From positions 62,001-126,000 of the forward strand of contig NZ_WHUG01000005.1 in assembly GCF_009380215.1 (NCBI RefSeq): DNA of 64,000 nt, written 5' to 3'. Each line of letters opens with the position of its first letter. Within the stretch, counting starts at the first letter, position 1. This document shows positions 43,355 through 51,469 of this stretch, piece after piece. A model generated the notes under the pieces. It made no database searches and was not told where the DNA came from. It saw only the letters and a list, made by a program, of their open reading frames with translations. This stretch comes from Rugamonas aquatica. GTDB lineage: Bacteria; Pseudomonadota; Gammaproteobacteria; Burkholderiales; Burkholderiaceae_D. Made by a program: the position numbers and the translations under genes.

Positions 43355-43517
43355 GTTTCTCTGGCTTGGCGACAAAGACCAGAGGGATGGCGAAGGGGCC
43401 GATCACGGCGACCAGCATGGCCCAGAGCGTAGTCGGCCGGACGTTGCGGCGCTTGGCGATGTAGAGGCACACAAAGCCCGAAAGCAGCCAGACTAAAGCG
43501 GGGACATATTCGGACAT
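43341..43517 (-). CDS. Small two-segment membrane protein
   Basis: 58 residues from the ATG at 43517 with GGAG six bases upstream; a longer frame starts at 43556 without such a site. Two membrane segments (about 5-20 and 28-48) separated by a short basic loop KRRNVRPT. No recognised family. Convergent with and overlapping the DUF3820 gene by 14 bases. Confidence 0.65.
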   Translation of the reverse strand: MSEYVPALVWLLSGFVCLYIAKRRNVRPTTLWAMLVAVIGPFAIPLVFVAKPEKLKQA

Positions 43518-43648
43518 GGTGAACTCCAGGGACTGATCGAACGAAAGATACTCCATACTCGCATGAAAAAATTGCTAAAGCAATCGTGACGTGCCGGCAA
43601 TGAAAACAAGTGTATAAAGACATCATTGCATTTGTGAAGGAGAACGTC

Positions 43649-44668
43649 ATGCCGATCCACCCGCACGGCTGCACTTGCTTCATCATCCCTTCCCGCATGC
43701 TGCGCCAGCTGGCCGATGAGGCCGAGCCCGCCGAACGCCACCTGCTGCTGGACCAGTGCGAAATGTCGGCCCATCTGCGCGGCCAGCGCTCGGTCGCGCC
43801 GACGTTGGCGGGCACCGCCGCTCCCGGCGAAAAGCGCCGCACCGTCTACGACGCCAGGCACAAGGCCACCCTGCCCGGCAAGCTGATGCGCGGCGAAGGC
43901 AGCATGGCGGTGGCCGATGTCTCCGTCAACCAGGCCTACGACGGCGCCGGCACCACCTACGATTTCTTCCGCGAAGTCCTGAAGCGCAACTCCATCGACA
44001 ACAAGGGCTTGCGCATCGACTCCACCGTGCATTTCCAGACCAGGTTCAACAACGCCTTCTGGAACGGCCAGCAAATGGTCTACGGCGATGGCGACGGCAA
44101 GCTCTTCCTCGGCTTCACCCACGCCCTCGAAGTCATCGCGCACGAGCTGACCCACGGCGTCACCCAGCACGCCGTGCCGGGCGGCCTGGTCTACGAAAAC
44201 CAGAGCGGCGCGCTGAACGAGTCGATCTCCGATGTGTTTGGCAGCCTGGTCAAGCAGTGGAAGCTCAAGCAGAGCGCCGAGCAGGCGGACTGGCTGATCG
44301 GCGCGGGCATCCTGGCGGCCAGCGTCGGCAAGGCGCTGCGCTCGATGGCCGATCCCGGCAACAAGGAATTAACCTGGTCGGGCGACGAGCAACCGAAAAC
44401 CATGGCAGGATATGTGGACGGCGGCGACGTGCACACCAATTCAGGCATCCCCAACCATGCCTTCTATGCGGCGGCCATCGCGCTCAAGGGCAATGCCTGG
44501 GAGAAGGCCGGGCCCATCTGGTACAAGGCGCTCGGCCTGCTGACCTCGACCGCCACCTTCGCCGACATGGCCAAGGCGACCACGCAGGCGGCGGTGCTGC
44601 TGTATGGCGCCGATTCAGCCGAGCAGCACGCCGTGCAGGCAGCATGGAAGGTGGTTGGCGTTGTGTGA
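43649..44668 (+). CDS. M4-family metalloprotease, protealysin-like
   Basis: 339 residues from the ATG at 43649 with AGGAG six bases upstream. No signal peptide. A short N-terminal segment with CTCFIIPSRML resembles the small propeptide of protealysin-like enzymes, not the long FTP propeptide of thermolysin. Zinc motif HELTH at 165-169 with catalytic Glu166, third ligand Glu191 in GALNESISD, and the His of HTNSGIPNHAFY that stabilises the transition state. The next gene, 11 bases downstream, encodes an emfourin-like inhibitor, as in protealysin operons. The enzyme may stay inside the cell or leave by an unknown route. Confidence 0.92.
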   Translation: MPIHPHGCTCFIIPSRMLRQLADEAEPAERHLLLDQCEMSAHLRGQRSVAPTLAGTAAPGEKRRTVYDARHKATLPGKLMRGEGSMAVADVSVNQAYDGAGTTYDFFREVLKRNSIDNKGLRIDSTVHFQTRFNNAFWNGQQMVYGDGDGKLFLGFTHALEVIAHELTHGVTQHAVPGGLVYENQSGALNESISDVFGSLVKQWKLKQSAEQADWLIGAGILAASVGKALRSMADPGNKELTWSGDEQPKTMAGYVDGGDVHTNSGIPNHAFYAAAIALKGNAWEKAGPIWYKALGLLTSTATFADMAKATTQAAVLLYGADSAEQHAVQAAWKVVGVV

Positions 44669-44678
44669 AAGGATGGTC

Positions 44679-44984
44679 ATGACACGGTTGATCTTGAAGT
44701 GCACGGGCGGCTTCACCGGCCCGGCCGGCGCGCAGACGCGCACCGTGGAGCTGTCGCAACTGCCGCAACCCAAGGCGCAGGAGCTGGAACAGTTGCTGAC
44801 GGCCAGCTGCTTCTTCACGCTGCCGGAAACGCTGACCAAGGCGGCGCCGCAATCGTCGGATTTTCTGTACGACCTCAAGGTCGATGAAGGCCAGCAGGCA
44901 CATTGCGTGCGCTATCACCTGGACGCCGCGCCCGCCTCGCTCAAGGCGCTGACCCACAAGCTCAGCGAAGTCGATCCCGACTAG
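44679..44984 (+). CDS. Emfourin-like inhibitor of the M4 protease
   Basis: 101 residues from the ATG at 44679, with AGGA five bases upstream; the frame runs further up inside the protease gene as a shadow. The N-terminal strand RLILKCTGGFTGPAGAQTR and the following LPQPKAQELEQLLTASCFFTLPE match the emfourin pattern (R-S-G-G-F-x-G ... L-x-x-L-x-x-x-x-F-F-x-L-P). Emfourins are slow tight-binding inhibitors encoded next to protealysin-like proteases. Its stop overlaps the stop of the convergent DUF296 gene. Confidence 0.78.
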   Translation: MTRLILKCTGGFTGPAGAQTRTVELSQLPQPKAQELEQLLTASCFFTLPETLTKAAPQSSDFLYDLKVDEGQQAHCVRYHLDAAPASLKALTHKLSEVDPD

Positions 44985-45370
44985 CCGATCTTCAATTCCG
45001 GATAGCCGGTGCGCGGGTCCAGCTCGCGCGTAAAACGCTGGCCGGGCAGCAGCGCCAGCAACAGTTCGGCCGTGGTGCGCACCGTACAGCCCGCGCACAC
45101 ATGGCCGCCCAGCACGGTCCCCTGCGCATCCGACACCGACATATGCAGATGCGCGCCGTCCGCCGAGATCGAGCCGGCCAGGGTCAGGATTTCCAGATCG
45201 CCGCGCAGCGCATCGGGCTGCGGCATGCCGGCGTAGCGCAGCTGCGCGCCGTCCAGGCTGCCGATACCCTGCAATACGAAGCCGGCCTGATGGCCGCTGG
45301 CGGCCAGCGCCGCCACCACCGATGCGCGCAAATCGTCGCCCGGATTGAGCCGCAGCGCCAGCGTCTGCAT
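44981..45370 (-). CDS. PPC/DUF296-domain protein
   Basis: 129 residues from the ATG at 45370, whose A is shared with the stop of the upstream gene (TGATG). The whole protein is a PPC domain: LALRLNPGDDLRASVVAAL, AGFVLQGIGSLDGAQLRYAG, LEILTLAGSISADGAHLHMSVSD and GTVLGGHVCAGCTVRTTAE. In plants the domain accompanies AT-hook DNA-binding proteins; bacterial single-domain forms are trimeric with unknown ligand. No AT-hook here. It is translationally coupled to a glutaredoxin-like protein. Confidence 0.85.
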   Translation of the reverse strand: MQTLALRLNPGDDLRASVVAALAASGHQAGFVLQGIGSLDGAQLRYAGMPQPDALRGDLEILTLAGSISADGAHLHMSVSDAQGTVLGGHVCAGCTVRTTAELLLALLPGQRFTRELDPRTGYPELKIG

Positions 45371-45735
45371 CAGGCCACCATGCGCGCGAATTCGCCGTCG
45401 TCCACCAGCTTCTGCAGGTCGGTGGCGCCGCCGATCAGCGTGCCTTTTACGAAAATCATCGGGAAGGTCGGCCAGCCGGTCCACATCTTCAGCGCCGTGC
45501 GCGGACGCCATTCGGACAGGTAGGTGCCGTAGCTCAGATAGGTGTAGGGCGTGCCGAGGCCGTCGAGGATTTTGCGGGCCTTGCGCGGGAAAGGATTCAA
45601 GCCCATGCCGACCACCACCACCGTGTTGGCGGCCACGGCGGCCTGCACTTCGGCCACCAGATCGCGGTGATAGCCGCTGACGCGCTCGCGCACGGCTGGG
45701 TGGATGCGGGCTTCGTCCAGGATGTTACGGCTCAT
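45370..45735 (-). CDS. Cysteine-less glutaredoxin-like protein (Grx4-related)
   Basis: 121 residues. The C-terminal half follows monothiol glutaredoxin: VVVVGMGLNPFPRKARKIL, ALKMWTGWPTFPMIFVKGTLIGG and TDLQKLVDDGEF. The WPTFP glutathione-site motif is kept, but the active-site CGFS is replaced by NPFP and the protein has no cysteine at all. It cannot do thiol chemistry or bind a [2Fe-2S] cluster through its own Cys. It may bind glutathione or a partner. The downstream PPC gene starts inside its stop codon. Confidence 0.85.
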   Translation of the reverse strand: MSRNILDEARIHPAVRERVSGYHRDLVAEVQAAVAANTVVVVGMGLNPFPRKARKILDGLGTPYTYLSYGTYLSEWRPRTALKMWTGWPTFPMIFVKGTLIGGATDLQKLVDDGEFARMVA

Positions 45736-45823
45736 CGTTATTCCTCATGAATGTTAGATGAGCGTAAGAGTAGCCGCAAACCGGCGCGGCGGCATAGCCT
45801 TTTCCGCGCCGGCGCTTGCCGGA

Positions 45824-46411
45824 TCAGAGCTCCAGCTTGGAGATCTTGGTGCCTTCGAGGTTCAGGTTGGCCATCAGGCCGGCGTTGGTCAGCACCAGCG
45901 CCTGCACCGGATTGTTGGCGGTGTTGGTGTCGATCTCGCCGTTGGCGCCCACCTTCAGCAGCGCCACCGAGCCGTCGACGCCGGCGGTCCAGCCTTTGCT
46001 GTTGCGGAATTTATCCAGCGCTTCCCGCGTCATGAACAGCAGCACCACGGCCTTCGACTGCGCGCCTGCCTGGAAGCCGACCGACAGCGAAGCCACGCTG
46101 TAGTAATCGACGGTCTGGCCGCCGCTGCGCAGCACGCCCTTGCCGTATTCGCCGCCCACCACCAGGCCGGCCGCCAGCACGCGCGGGAACACCAGCACGC
46201 CGGCCGACTTGCGCACCAGCTCGCGCGAGCCTTTGACTTCGGAATACAGCCGCTCCAGCGTGGAGTAGGAGCCCTGCTCGATCTCGGTACGCACCGCGGC
46301 CGAATCCGGCTTGGCCGCCGACGTGGTGGTGGTGCAAGCACTCATGCCCAGGCCCAGACCGGCAAACGCCAGCGCAACCGTGGTACGAACCAGGAAATTA
46401 CGTTTTTGCAT
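45824..46411 (-). CDS. SYLF/Ysc84-domain lipoprotein
   Basis: 195 residues from the ATG at 46411 with GGAG seven bases upstream. Signal with lipobox-like GMSAC at about 23-27. The rest is a SYLF domain: AGVLVFPRVLAAGLVVGGEYGKGVL, VASLSVGFQAGAQSKAVVLLFM and VALLKVGANGEIDT. SYLF domains bind lipids in eukaryotes; bacterial lipoproteins of this type are common in beta-proteobacteria (BPSL1445-like) with unknown role. Outer membrane or periplasm. Confidence 0.88.
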   Translation of the reverse strand: MQKRNFLVRTTVALAFAGLGLGMSACTTTTSAAKPDSAAVRTEIEQGSYSTLERLYSEVKGSRELVRKSAGVLVFPRVLAAGLVVGGEYGKGVLRSGGQTVDYYSVASLSVGFQAGAQSKAVVLLFMTREALDKFRNSKGWTAGVDGSVALLKVGANGEIDTNTANNPVQALVLTNAGLMANLNLEGTKISKLEL

Positions 46412-46452
46412 AGCATTCTCCAAAAAAGTGCCGCGGCCGCGGCGTTCAACTG

Positions 46453-47205
46453 TTAATCGATTATAAACTCCAGTGTCGCCTCGCCGTCGCACGGCTGAGC
46501 GCTTTGCGCGGTTTGCTCGAAGGCCGAACACAGGCGATTGCCTTGCGGGTCTTCCAGCCGGGGATGCACGCGCAACAGATACCTTCCCGGCCGCCAGATC
46601 CGCTGCGGCGTGAAGCGCCATTCACGTTCGCCGGACAGCAACTGCGCACCGCCCGCCAGTCGCTTGCCGTCCGGCGCCTGCAGGGCCAGCAGTGCTGCGG
46701 CATCGCTGTCCAGTGCATCGGGAAAGTTCACCCGCAGCGGCTGGCGGCCGCCCCGTTTGACAGCATGCACCGTCCAGCGCTGCGGGTCGATGCGCTGGCG
46801 CAAAGGCGCGACCACGCGCCAGTGTTTTTCCACCACGCGTCCCAGTTGCGGATCGTCTATCTTCAGCACCACGGCCTGCCCGGCGCGCAACGCCGGCCCC
46901 AGCCCCAGGTTCGGCCCGACGCCGGTCTTGATGCGGCCAGGATGCAGCAACAGCGTCACCGACTGGCCGCCGGCTTCGTTCAGCGGCAGGTCGAGGAAGG
47001 CGCCATCGATGAGCTTGCCGTCGCCGTCGAACAGGGCCACGTGGCGCATGTCCAGCGGCGATGCCAACGGCGCGTCCGGATGCAGCGCGATGCGCAGCAG
47101 GTTCTCCGGCACCTCCGGCCCGGACGGCGTCACCGTCACTCTCGGGCCGGCCAGCGCCAGCAAGGGAGTCAGCGCCAGCAGCGCGCCTCTAGCGCGCCAG
47201 TTCAG
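46453..47205 (-). CDS. Secreted protein of unknown function with Ig-like C-terminal region
   Basis: About 250 residues. No ATG exists near the start; the best candidate is a CTG at 47205 with GGAGG six bases upstream, giving a signal peptide NWRARGALLALTPLLALAG. A TTG at 47298 is the far end of the frame but has no signal. The coding region overlaps the upstream gene by 17 bases. The C-terminal part (RPGRYLLRVHPRLEDPQGNRL) resembles the closing strands of bacterial Ig-like domains. Probably secreted together with the 402-residue protein upstream. Start and function are uncertain. Confidence 0.6.
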   Translation of the reverse strand: MNWRARGALLALTPLLALAGPRVTVTPSGPEVPENLLRIALHPDAPLASPLDMRHVALFDGDGKLIDGAFLDLPLNEAGGQSVTLLLHPGRIKTGVGPNLGLGPALRAGQAVVLKIDDPQLGRVVEKHWRVVAPLRQRIDPQRWTVHAVKRGGRQPLRVNFPDALDSDAAALLALQAPDGKRLAGGAQLLSGEREWRFTPQRIWRPGRYLLRVHPRLEDPQGNRLCSAFEQTAQSAQPCDGEATLEFIID

Positions 47206-48397
47206 GATAGCCCTCCAGGCCTCGCGCGTATTTATGGAAGTCGCGGAACTTGTCCCCGTCCGGATATTGGTAGTCAGGGAAATCGTACTCGTTGACAAAG
47301 TCGCTCAAGCGCAGATAAGCGCCCTTGGGAATCGACACCAGCTGCATATTGCCGCCGGCATCTTCGCGCCGCAGCGCCAGCAGCAATTGCGGATTGAGGT
47401 TATCGATGCGCATCGCCGCCGACAGCGGCGTCATCGTGGCCTTCACGCCCAGATACGGTTTGGATGGCCAGTCGATCGGTGTGGTCAGCCCGGGCGCGGC
47501 GGCGCCCGCGCTCAGGTCGGCCGCCGACAGCAGATCGGCCGAGCGGCTGGAATTGACCAGCAATGCGAATTCCGCGTCGCCCTGCTTGAACGTGACTAGG
47601 CCGTTGGGCGCACTGCCCCAGCCCAGTTCGCCCACGGTCTTGGCGACGATGTGGGCGCCATCCTTCAGATCCTTGAGCGGTATCGTCACCAGCGGCGTGC
47701 AGGTGTAGGCGGCCACCAGCGTCGGCTCGCCGCCGATGGTCATCACCGCCATGCTGCGGATCGGCGCGCGCGTTTCGACTTCGTTGTGCACCGGGTGGTA
47801 CATCTCGACCGTGGTGGCCCGGGCCTTGCCGCTGAACGGATAGTCGTACACCCGCAAGGTCGAGGCGAAGCTGCGGTTCGACAGGCCGGCCACGTACAGC
47901 TTGTTCTGGTGGAAGCGCATGTCGGTCACGGTCAGCGTCTGCGCCGGCAGGTCGCGCCAGAAGGCCAGGTCGGCCGCCGGCGCATCGGTGATCGCGGCCG
48001 AGCCGCTGGCCTTGCCGAGGTCGACGCGCGCCACCTTGCCGGCGGCATCGATGCGCACGATCGCCGGCGTCTGCCTGCCGTTGGCGCCGCGCACCGTCAG
48101 CGCGACGTAGGCGATTTCGCTGTCGGGCTGGACCGCCATGTCTTCAAAGCGCAGCGCCGACGGCGCCACGCCCAGCGCCTTGGCGATCGGCCCCTGCACA
48201 TCTTTCAGATTGAATGGTTTGCCGGCGGCCTTGGCCGGCGCCTCGACCGGCAGCGCATGAATGCGCGCGCCCTTCCAGTCGGCCACGAACAAGGTTTTCG
48301 CATCGCCGAAAGCAAGCTTGGAAGCGGACTGGACGGCAACAGGCGCGGCCTGGCAATGGGCCGCGAACACGGCGGCCAGCAATAGTAGTCGTTTCAT
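47189..48397 (-). CDS. Secreted protein of unknown function, possible beta-propeller
   Basis: 402 residues from the ATG at 48397 with GGAGA a few bases upstream; signal peptide MKRLLLLAAVFAAHCQA. The mature sequence has repeated blocks of the type LFVADWKGARIHALPV, YVALTVRGANGRQTPAIVRID and LYVAGLSNRSFASTLRVYDYP, spaced like propeller blades. No motif gives a catalytic role. It overlaps the next unknown secreted protein by 17 bases, so the two are a unit. Periplasmic or surface location is likely. Confidence 0.75.
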   Translation of the reverse strand: MKRLLLLAAVFAAHCQAAPVAVQSASKLAFGDAKTLFVADWKGARIHALPVEAPAKAAGKPFNLKDVQGPIAKALGVAPSALRFEDMAVQPDSEIAYVALTVRGANGRQTPAIVRIDAAGKVARVDLGKASGSAAITDAPAADLAFWRDLPAQTLTVTDMRFHQNKLYVAGLSNRSFASTLRVYDYPFSGKARATTVEMYHPVHNEVETRAPIRSMAVMTIGGEPTLVAAYTCTPLVTIPLKDLKDGAHIVAKTVGELGWGSAPNGLVTFKQGDAEFALLVNSSRSADLLSAADLSAGAAAPGLTTPIDWPSKPYLGVKATMTPLSAAMRIDNLNPQLLLALRREDAGGNMQLVSIPKGAYLRLSDFVNEYDFPDYQYPDGDKFRDFHKYARGLEGYPELAR

Positions 48398-48530
48398 TTG
48401 CTCTCCATATTTATCGCGTATCAGCAATACCTTGATGGCGCGTTGTCGAGTTGTCGCCGGTTTTCGGCATCGACCAGAGTAGCATCTGCAACCGTCCGCA
48501 CGGTGCCTAAATTACAACAAGCGGAAATTA

Positions 48531-49226
48531 CTAAGGTTTCGCGCCCTGACCGAACAGGATGGCGCGCTCTTCGGCCGACATGCTGCGGTCCTTGCGGGCA
48601 TACACATTCTCGACGCCGACGTAGGCCTTGATGGTGGCCGGCCGCTGCCGCATCGCCTCGAACCAGCGCTGCAGGTCGGGGAAGTCGGCCAGCGTCTGCC
48701 CATGCCCTTCGTGCGGCACGATCCACGGATAGCAGGCGATATCGGCAATCGAGAATTCGCCGGCGATGAACTCGCGGCCTTGCAGCTGCTTGTCCAGCAC
48801 GCCGTACAGCCGGCTGACTTCGCGCGTGTAGCGGTCGATGGCGTAAGGCACCGTCTCCGGCGCGTAGATGTTGAAGTGGCCGATCTGCCCCGCCATCGGC
48901 CCCAGCCCGGCCACCTGCCAGGTCAGCCATTGCAGCGCCTCCAGCCGCGCGCGCGGATCGCGCGGCAGGCCGAAGCCGGTCTTGTCGGCCAGGTATTGCA
49001 GCATCGCGCCCGACTCGAACATGCTCAGCGGCCCGCCGCCATCGGCCGGCGCGTGATCGACCAGCGCCGGGATCTTGTTGTTCGGAGAAATGCGCAGGTA
49101 CTCCGGCGCAAACTGTTCGCCCTTGCCGATGTTCACGCGGATCAGGCGGTAGTCGATACCGGCCTCTTCCATGTACATGGTCATTTTCAAGCCGTTGGGC
49201 GTGGCGGCGTAGTAGAGATCTATCAT
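48531..49226 (-). CDS. yfcG: Glutathione S-transferase-like disulfide-bond oxidoreductase (YfcG type)
   Basis: 231 residues from the ATG at 49226; the opening MIDLYYAATPNG aligns with E. coli YfcG, including Thr9 and Asn11 that contact glutathione or its disulfide. The thioredoxin fold domain (about 1-87) contains ISPNNKIPALVDH and the helical domain follows, with FSIADIACYPWI. YfcG-type enzymes reduce disulfides using glutathione without an own active-site cysteine. Cytoplasmic. Single gene. Confidence 0.88.
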   Translation of the reverse strand: MIDLYYAATPNGLKMTMYMEEAGIDYRLIRVNIGKGEQFAPEYLRISPNNKIPALVDHAPADGGGPLSMFESGAMLQYLADKTGFGLPRDPRARLEALQWLTWQVAGLGPMAGQIGHFNIYAPETVPYAIDRYTREVSRLYGVLDKQLQGREFIAGEFSIADIACYPWIVPHEGHGQTLADFPDLQRWFEAMRQRPATIKAYVGVENVYARKDRSMSAEERAILFGQGAKP

Positions 49227-49306
49227 GGTTTTATTGTGCACCGGGATGACCCGCAGGCGGGATGCCAATCGCGGGATTTTTCAGGAGGCCATTCAGGCCG
49301 GGGGTT

Positions 49307-51469
49307 TCAGCGATTGCCAAAGGCCAGGCGCTTGCCTTCGCGCAGCATGCCGGCGAAGTCGGCTGCCGGGATCGGCTGGCTGAACAGATAGCCCTGCAGC
49401 TGGTCGCAGCCCAGCTCGCGCAGGAAGCTCATCTGCTCGGCCGTCTCCACGCCCTCGGCGACGATCTCCTGCCGCAGCTGCTGCGCCATGGTGACGATGG
49501 CGCGCGCGATGGCGCAATCGTTCTCTTCATACGGCAGGCCGATGACGAAGGAGCGGTCGATCTTCAGGGTGCTGATCGGGAATTTCTTCAGGTAGGCCAG
49601 GCTGGAGTAGCCGGTGCCGAAGTCGTCCAGCGCCAGCGCCATGCCCATCGCCACCAGCTCGTTCATGATGGCGATCACATTGTCGGTGCCGCGCACCAGC
49701 AGGCTCTCGGTGATTTCCAGGTTGATCTGGTCGGGCTGCACGCCGTGCCGCTCCAGCACCGCCGCGATGCGCTTGGGCAGCTGGTTGTCGAACTGCCGCG
49801 CCGACAGGTTGACGGCGATCGGCGGCATGATGAGGTTGGCGTCCTTCCACTCGCGCACCTGGCGGCAGGCTTCTTCCAGCACCCAGCTGCCGAGGTCGAG
49901 GATCAGGCCGGTCTCTTCCGCCACCGGGATGAACACGCCCGGCGACACCAGCCCGCGCACCGGATGGCGCCAGCGCAGCAGCGCCTCGGCGCCGACGATG
50001 CGGCCGCTGCGCAGGCTGACCTTGGGCTGGTAATACAGCATCAGTTCGTTGTTGCTGAGCGCCTGGCGCAGCTCGCTTTCGATGCGCAGGTGTTCCTTGG
50101 CGCGCTGGTTCATTTCCTCGCTGTAGAACAGGAAGGCCGATTCGATATTCTGCGCCGCCTTGTTCATCGCCACGTCGGCGTAGCGTATCAGGGTCGGCAC
50201 ATCGGTGCCGTCCTCGGTGTAGACGGTGATGCCGATGTGTCCGCCCACCTGCAGGCTGTGGGTGCCGATGACGATGGGCGCGGCCAATGCGGTCAGCAGC
50301 TTTTGCGCGACGATGGCGGCATGTTCGCGCTTTTCGATGTGCAGCAGCGCGACCGCGAACTTGTGGCCGTCCAGCCGCGCCAGCACGTCGGCCTCGCGCA
50401 GCGACAGCCTGAACAGCCGGCCGATCTCGCACAGCAGGCCGTTGCCGACCTCGTGGCCCAGCGTGTCGCTGATGGCGCCGATGCGGGTGATGTCGATCAC
50501 CAGCAGCGCGCCGTGCTCCTGCGAACGCTTGGTCTCGGTCAGCGCCTGGCCCACCAGCTGGTTCAGCAGGCACAGATTGGGCAGGCCGGTCAGCGAGTCG
50601 TAGTTGGCCATGCGCTGCATGCGCGCCTCGGCGTCCTTGTGCACGCTGATGTCGGAGAACAGCGAGAAGGTATGGCTGATCTTGCCCTGCTCGTCGCGCA
50701 CCACGCTGATGGTCACCGATTGCGGGAACAGCTCGCCGTTCTTGCGCTTGCCGATGATCTCGCCGCGCCACGGCCCCTCGCCCTGCATGGCCGAGCGCAC
50801 CTTGGCGCGGAACTCGGCGTCGTGCACGCCGGAGCGCAGCAGGTCGGGCGTCTTGCCTATCGATTCTTCCGGCGTGTAGCCGGTGATGCGGGTGAACGAG
50901 GAATTGATCGAGACGATGCGCTCGTGCGCATCGGTGATCAGCACGCCCTGGTCGCTATCCTCGATGATGCGCGCGTGCAGGTTGATCTTGTCCGAGGCCG
51001 ACAGCGCGGAATCGGCCGCGTTCAGTTCGACCAGCATGCCGACCGGATCGCCGGCCTCGTCATGGCGCAGCAGCAGGCGCAGCTTTACCCAGATCAGTTC
51101 GCCGCTCTTCTTGCGGCGGCGTACTTCGGTGCGGGCGCCGGTGGCGCCGCTGTCCGGCTCGAAGAACAGCTCGGCGATATTGCCGTCGTCGTCATCCTCG
51201 GCGTACAGGAACAGCACGTGCTGGCCCAGCGCCTCCTCGGCCGCGTAGCCGAACATGCGCTGCGCGCCGTCGCTCCAGCCGGTCAGATAGCCGGCCAGGT
51301 CCAGCTCCAGCTCGGCGTCGGCGCTCGCAGCCGCGTTCGGCTCGGCGATGCCGGAGCGCGTGGCCGCCAGCAGCGCGTCGAGCTCGGCCAGCGTCGCCGC
51401 CAGCGCCGTGCCCGACTCTTTGCGGGCCTGACGGCTCAGCGCGAGGCAACGCTCCAGCGCGTCACGCAT
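49307..51469 (-). CDS. PAS-GGDEF-EAL protein with degenerate GGDEF
   Basis: 720 residues, no membrane segment. Two PAS domains (about 30-150 and 160-285), GGDEF domain (about 290-450) and EAL domain (about 460-710). The GGDEF signature reads LDGHKF, so cyclase activity is unlikely. The EAL side is intact: EALLRWRHP, NLEITES, LDDFGTGYSSL and DRSFV keep the metal and substrate residues. It should hydrolyse cyclic di-GMP in response to a PAS-sensed signal. It overlaps the HDOD gene by eight bases. Confidence 0.93.
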   Translation of the reverse strand: MRDALERCLALSRQARKESGTALAATLAELDALLAATRSGIAEPNAAASADAELELDLAGYLTGWSDGAQRMFGYAAEEALGQHVLFLYAEDDDDGNIAELFFEPDSGATGARTEVRRRKKSGELIWVKLRLLLRHDEAGDPVGMLVELNAADSALSASDKINLHARIIEDSDQGVLITDAHERIVSINSSFTRITGYTPEESIGKTPDLLRSGVHDAEFRAKVRSAMQGEGPWRGEIIGKRKNGELFPQSVTISVVRDEQGKISHTFSLFSDISVHKDAEARMQRMANYDSLTGLPNLCLLNQLVGQALTETKRSQEHGALLVIDITRIGAISDTLGHEVGNGLLCEIGRLFRLSLREADVLARLDGHKFAVALLHIEKREHAAIVAQKLLTALAAPIVIGTHSLQVGGHIGITVYTEDGTDVPTLIRYADVAMNKAAQNIESAFLFYSEEMNQRAKEHLRIESELRQALSNNELMLYYQPKVSLRSGRIVGAEALLRWRHPVRGLVSPGVFIPVAEETGLILDLGSWVLEEACRQVREWKDANLIMPPIAVNLSARQFDNQLPKRIAAVLERHGVQPDQINLEITESLLVRGTDNVIAIMNELVAMGMALALDDFGTGYSSLAYLKKFPISTLKIDRSFVIGLPYEENDCAIARAIVTMAQQLRQEIVAEGVETAEQMSFLRELGCDQLQGYLFSQPIPAADFAGMLREGKRLAFGNR

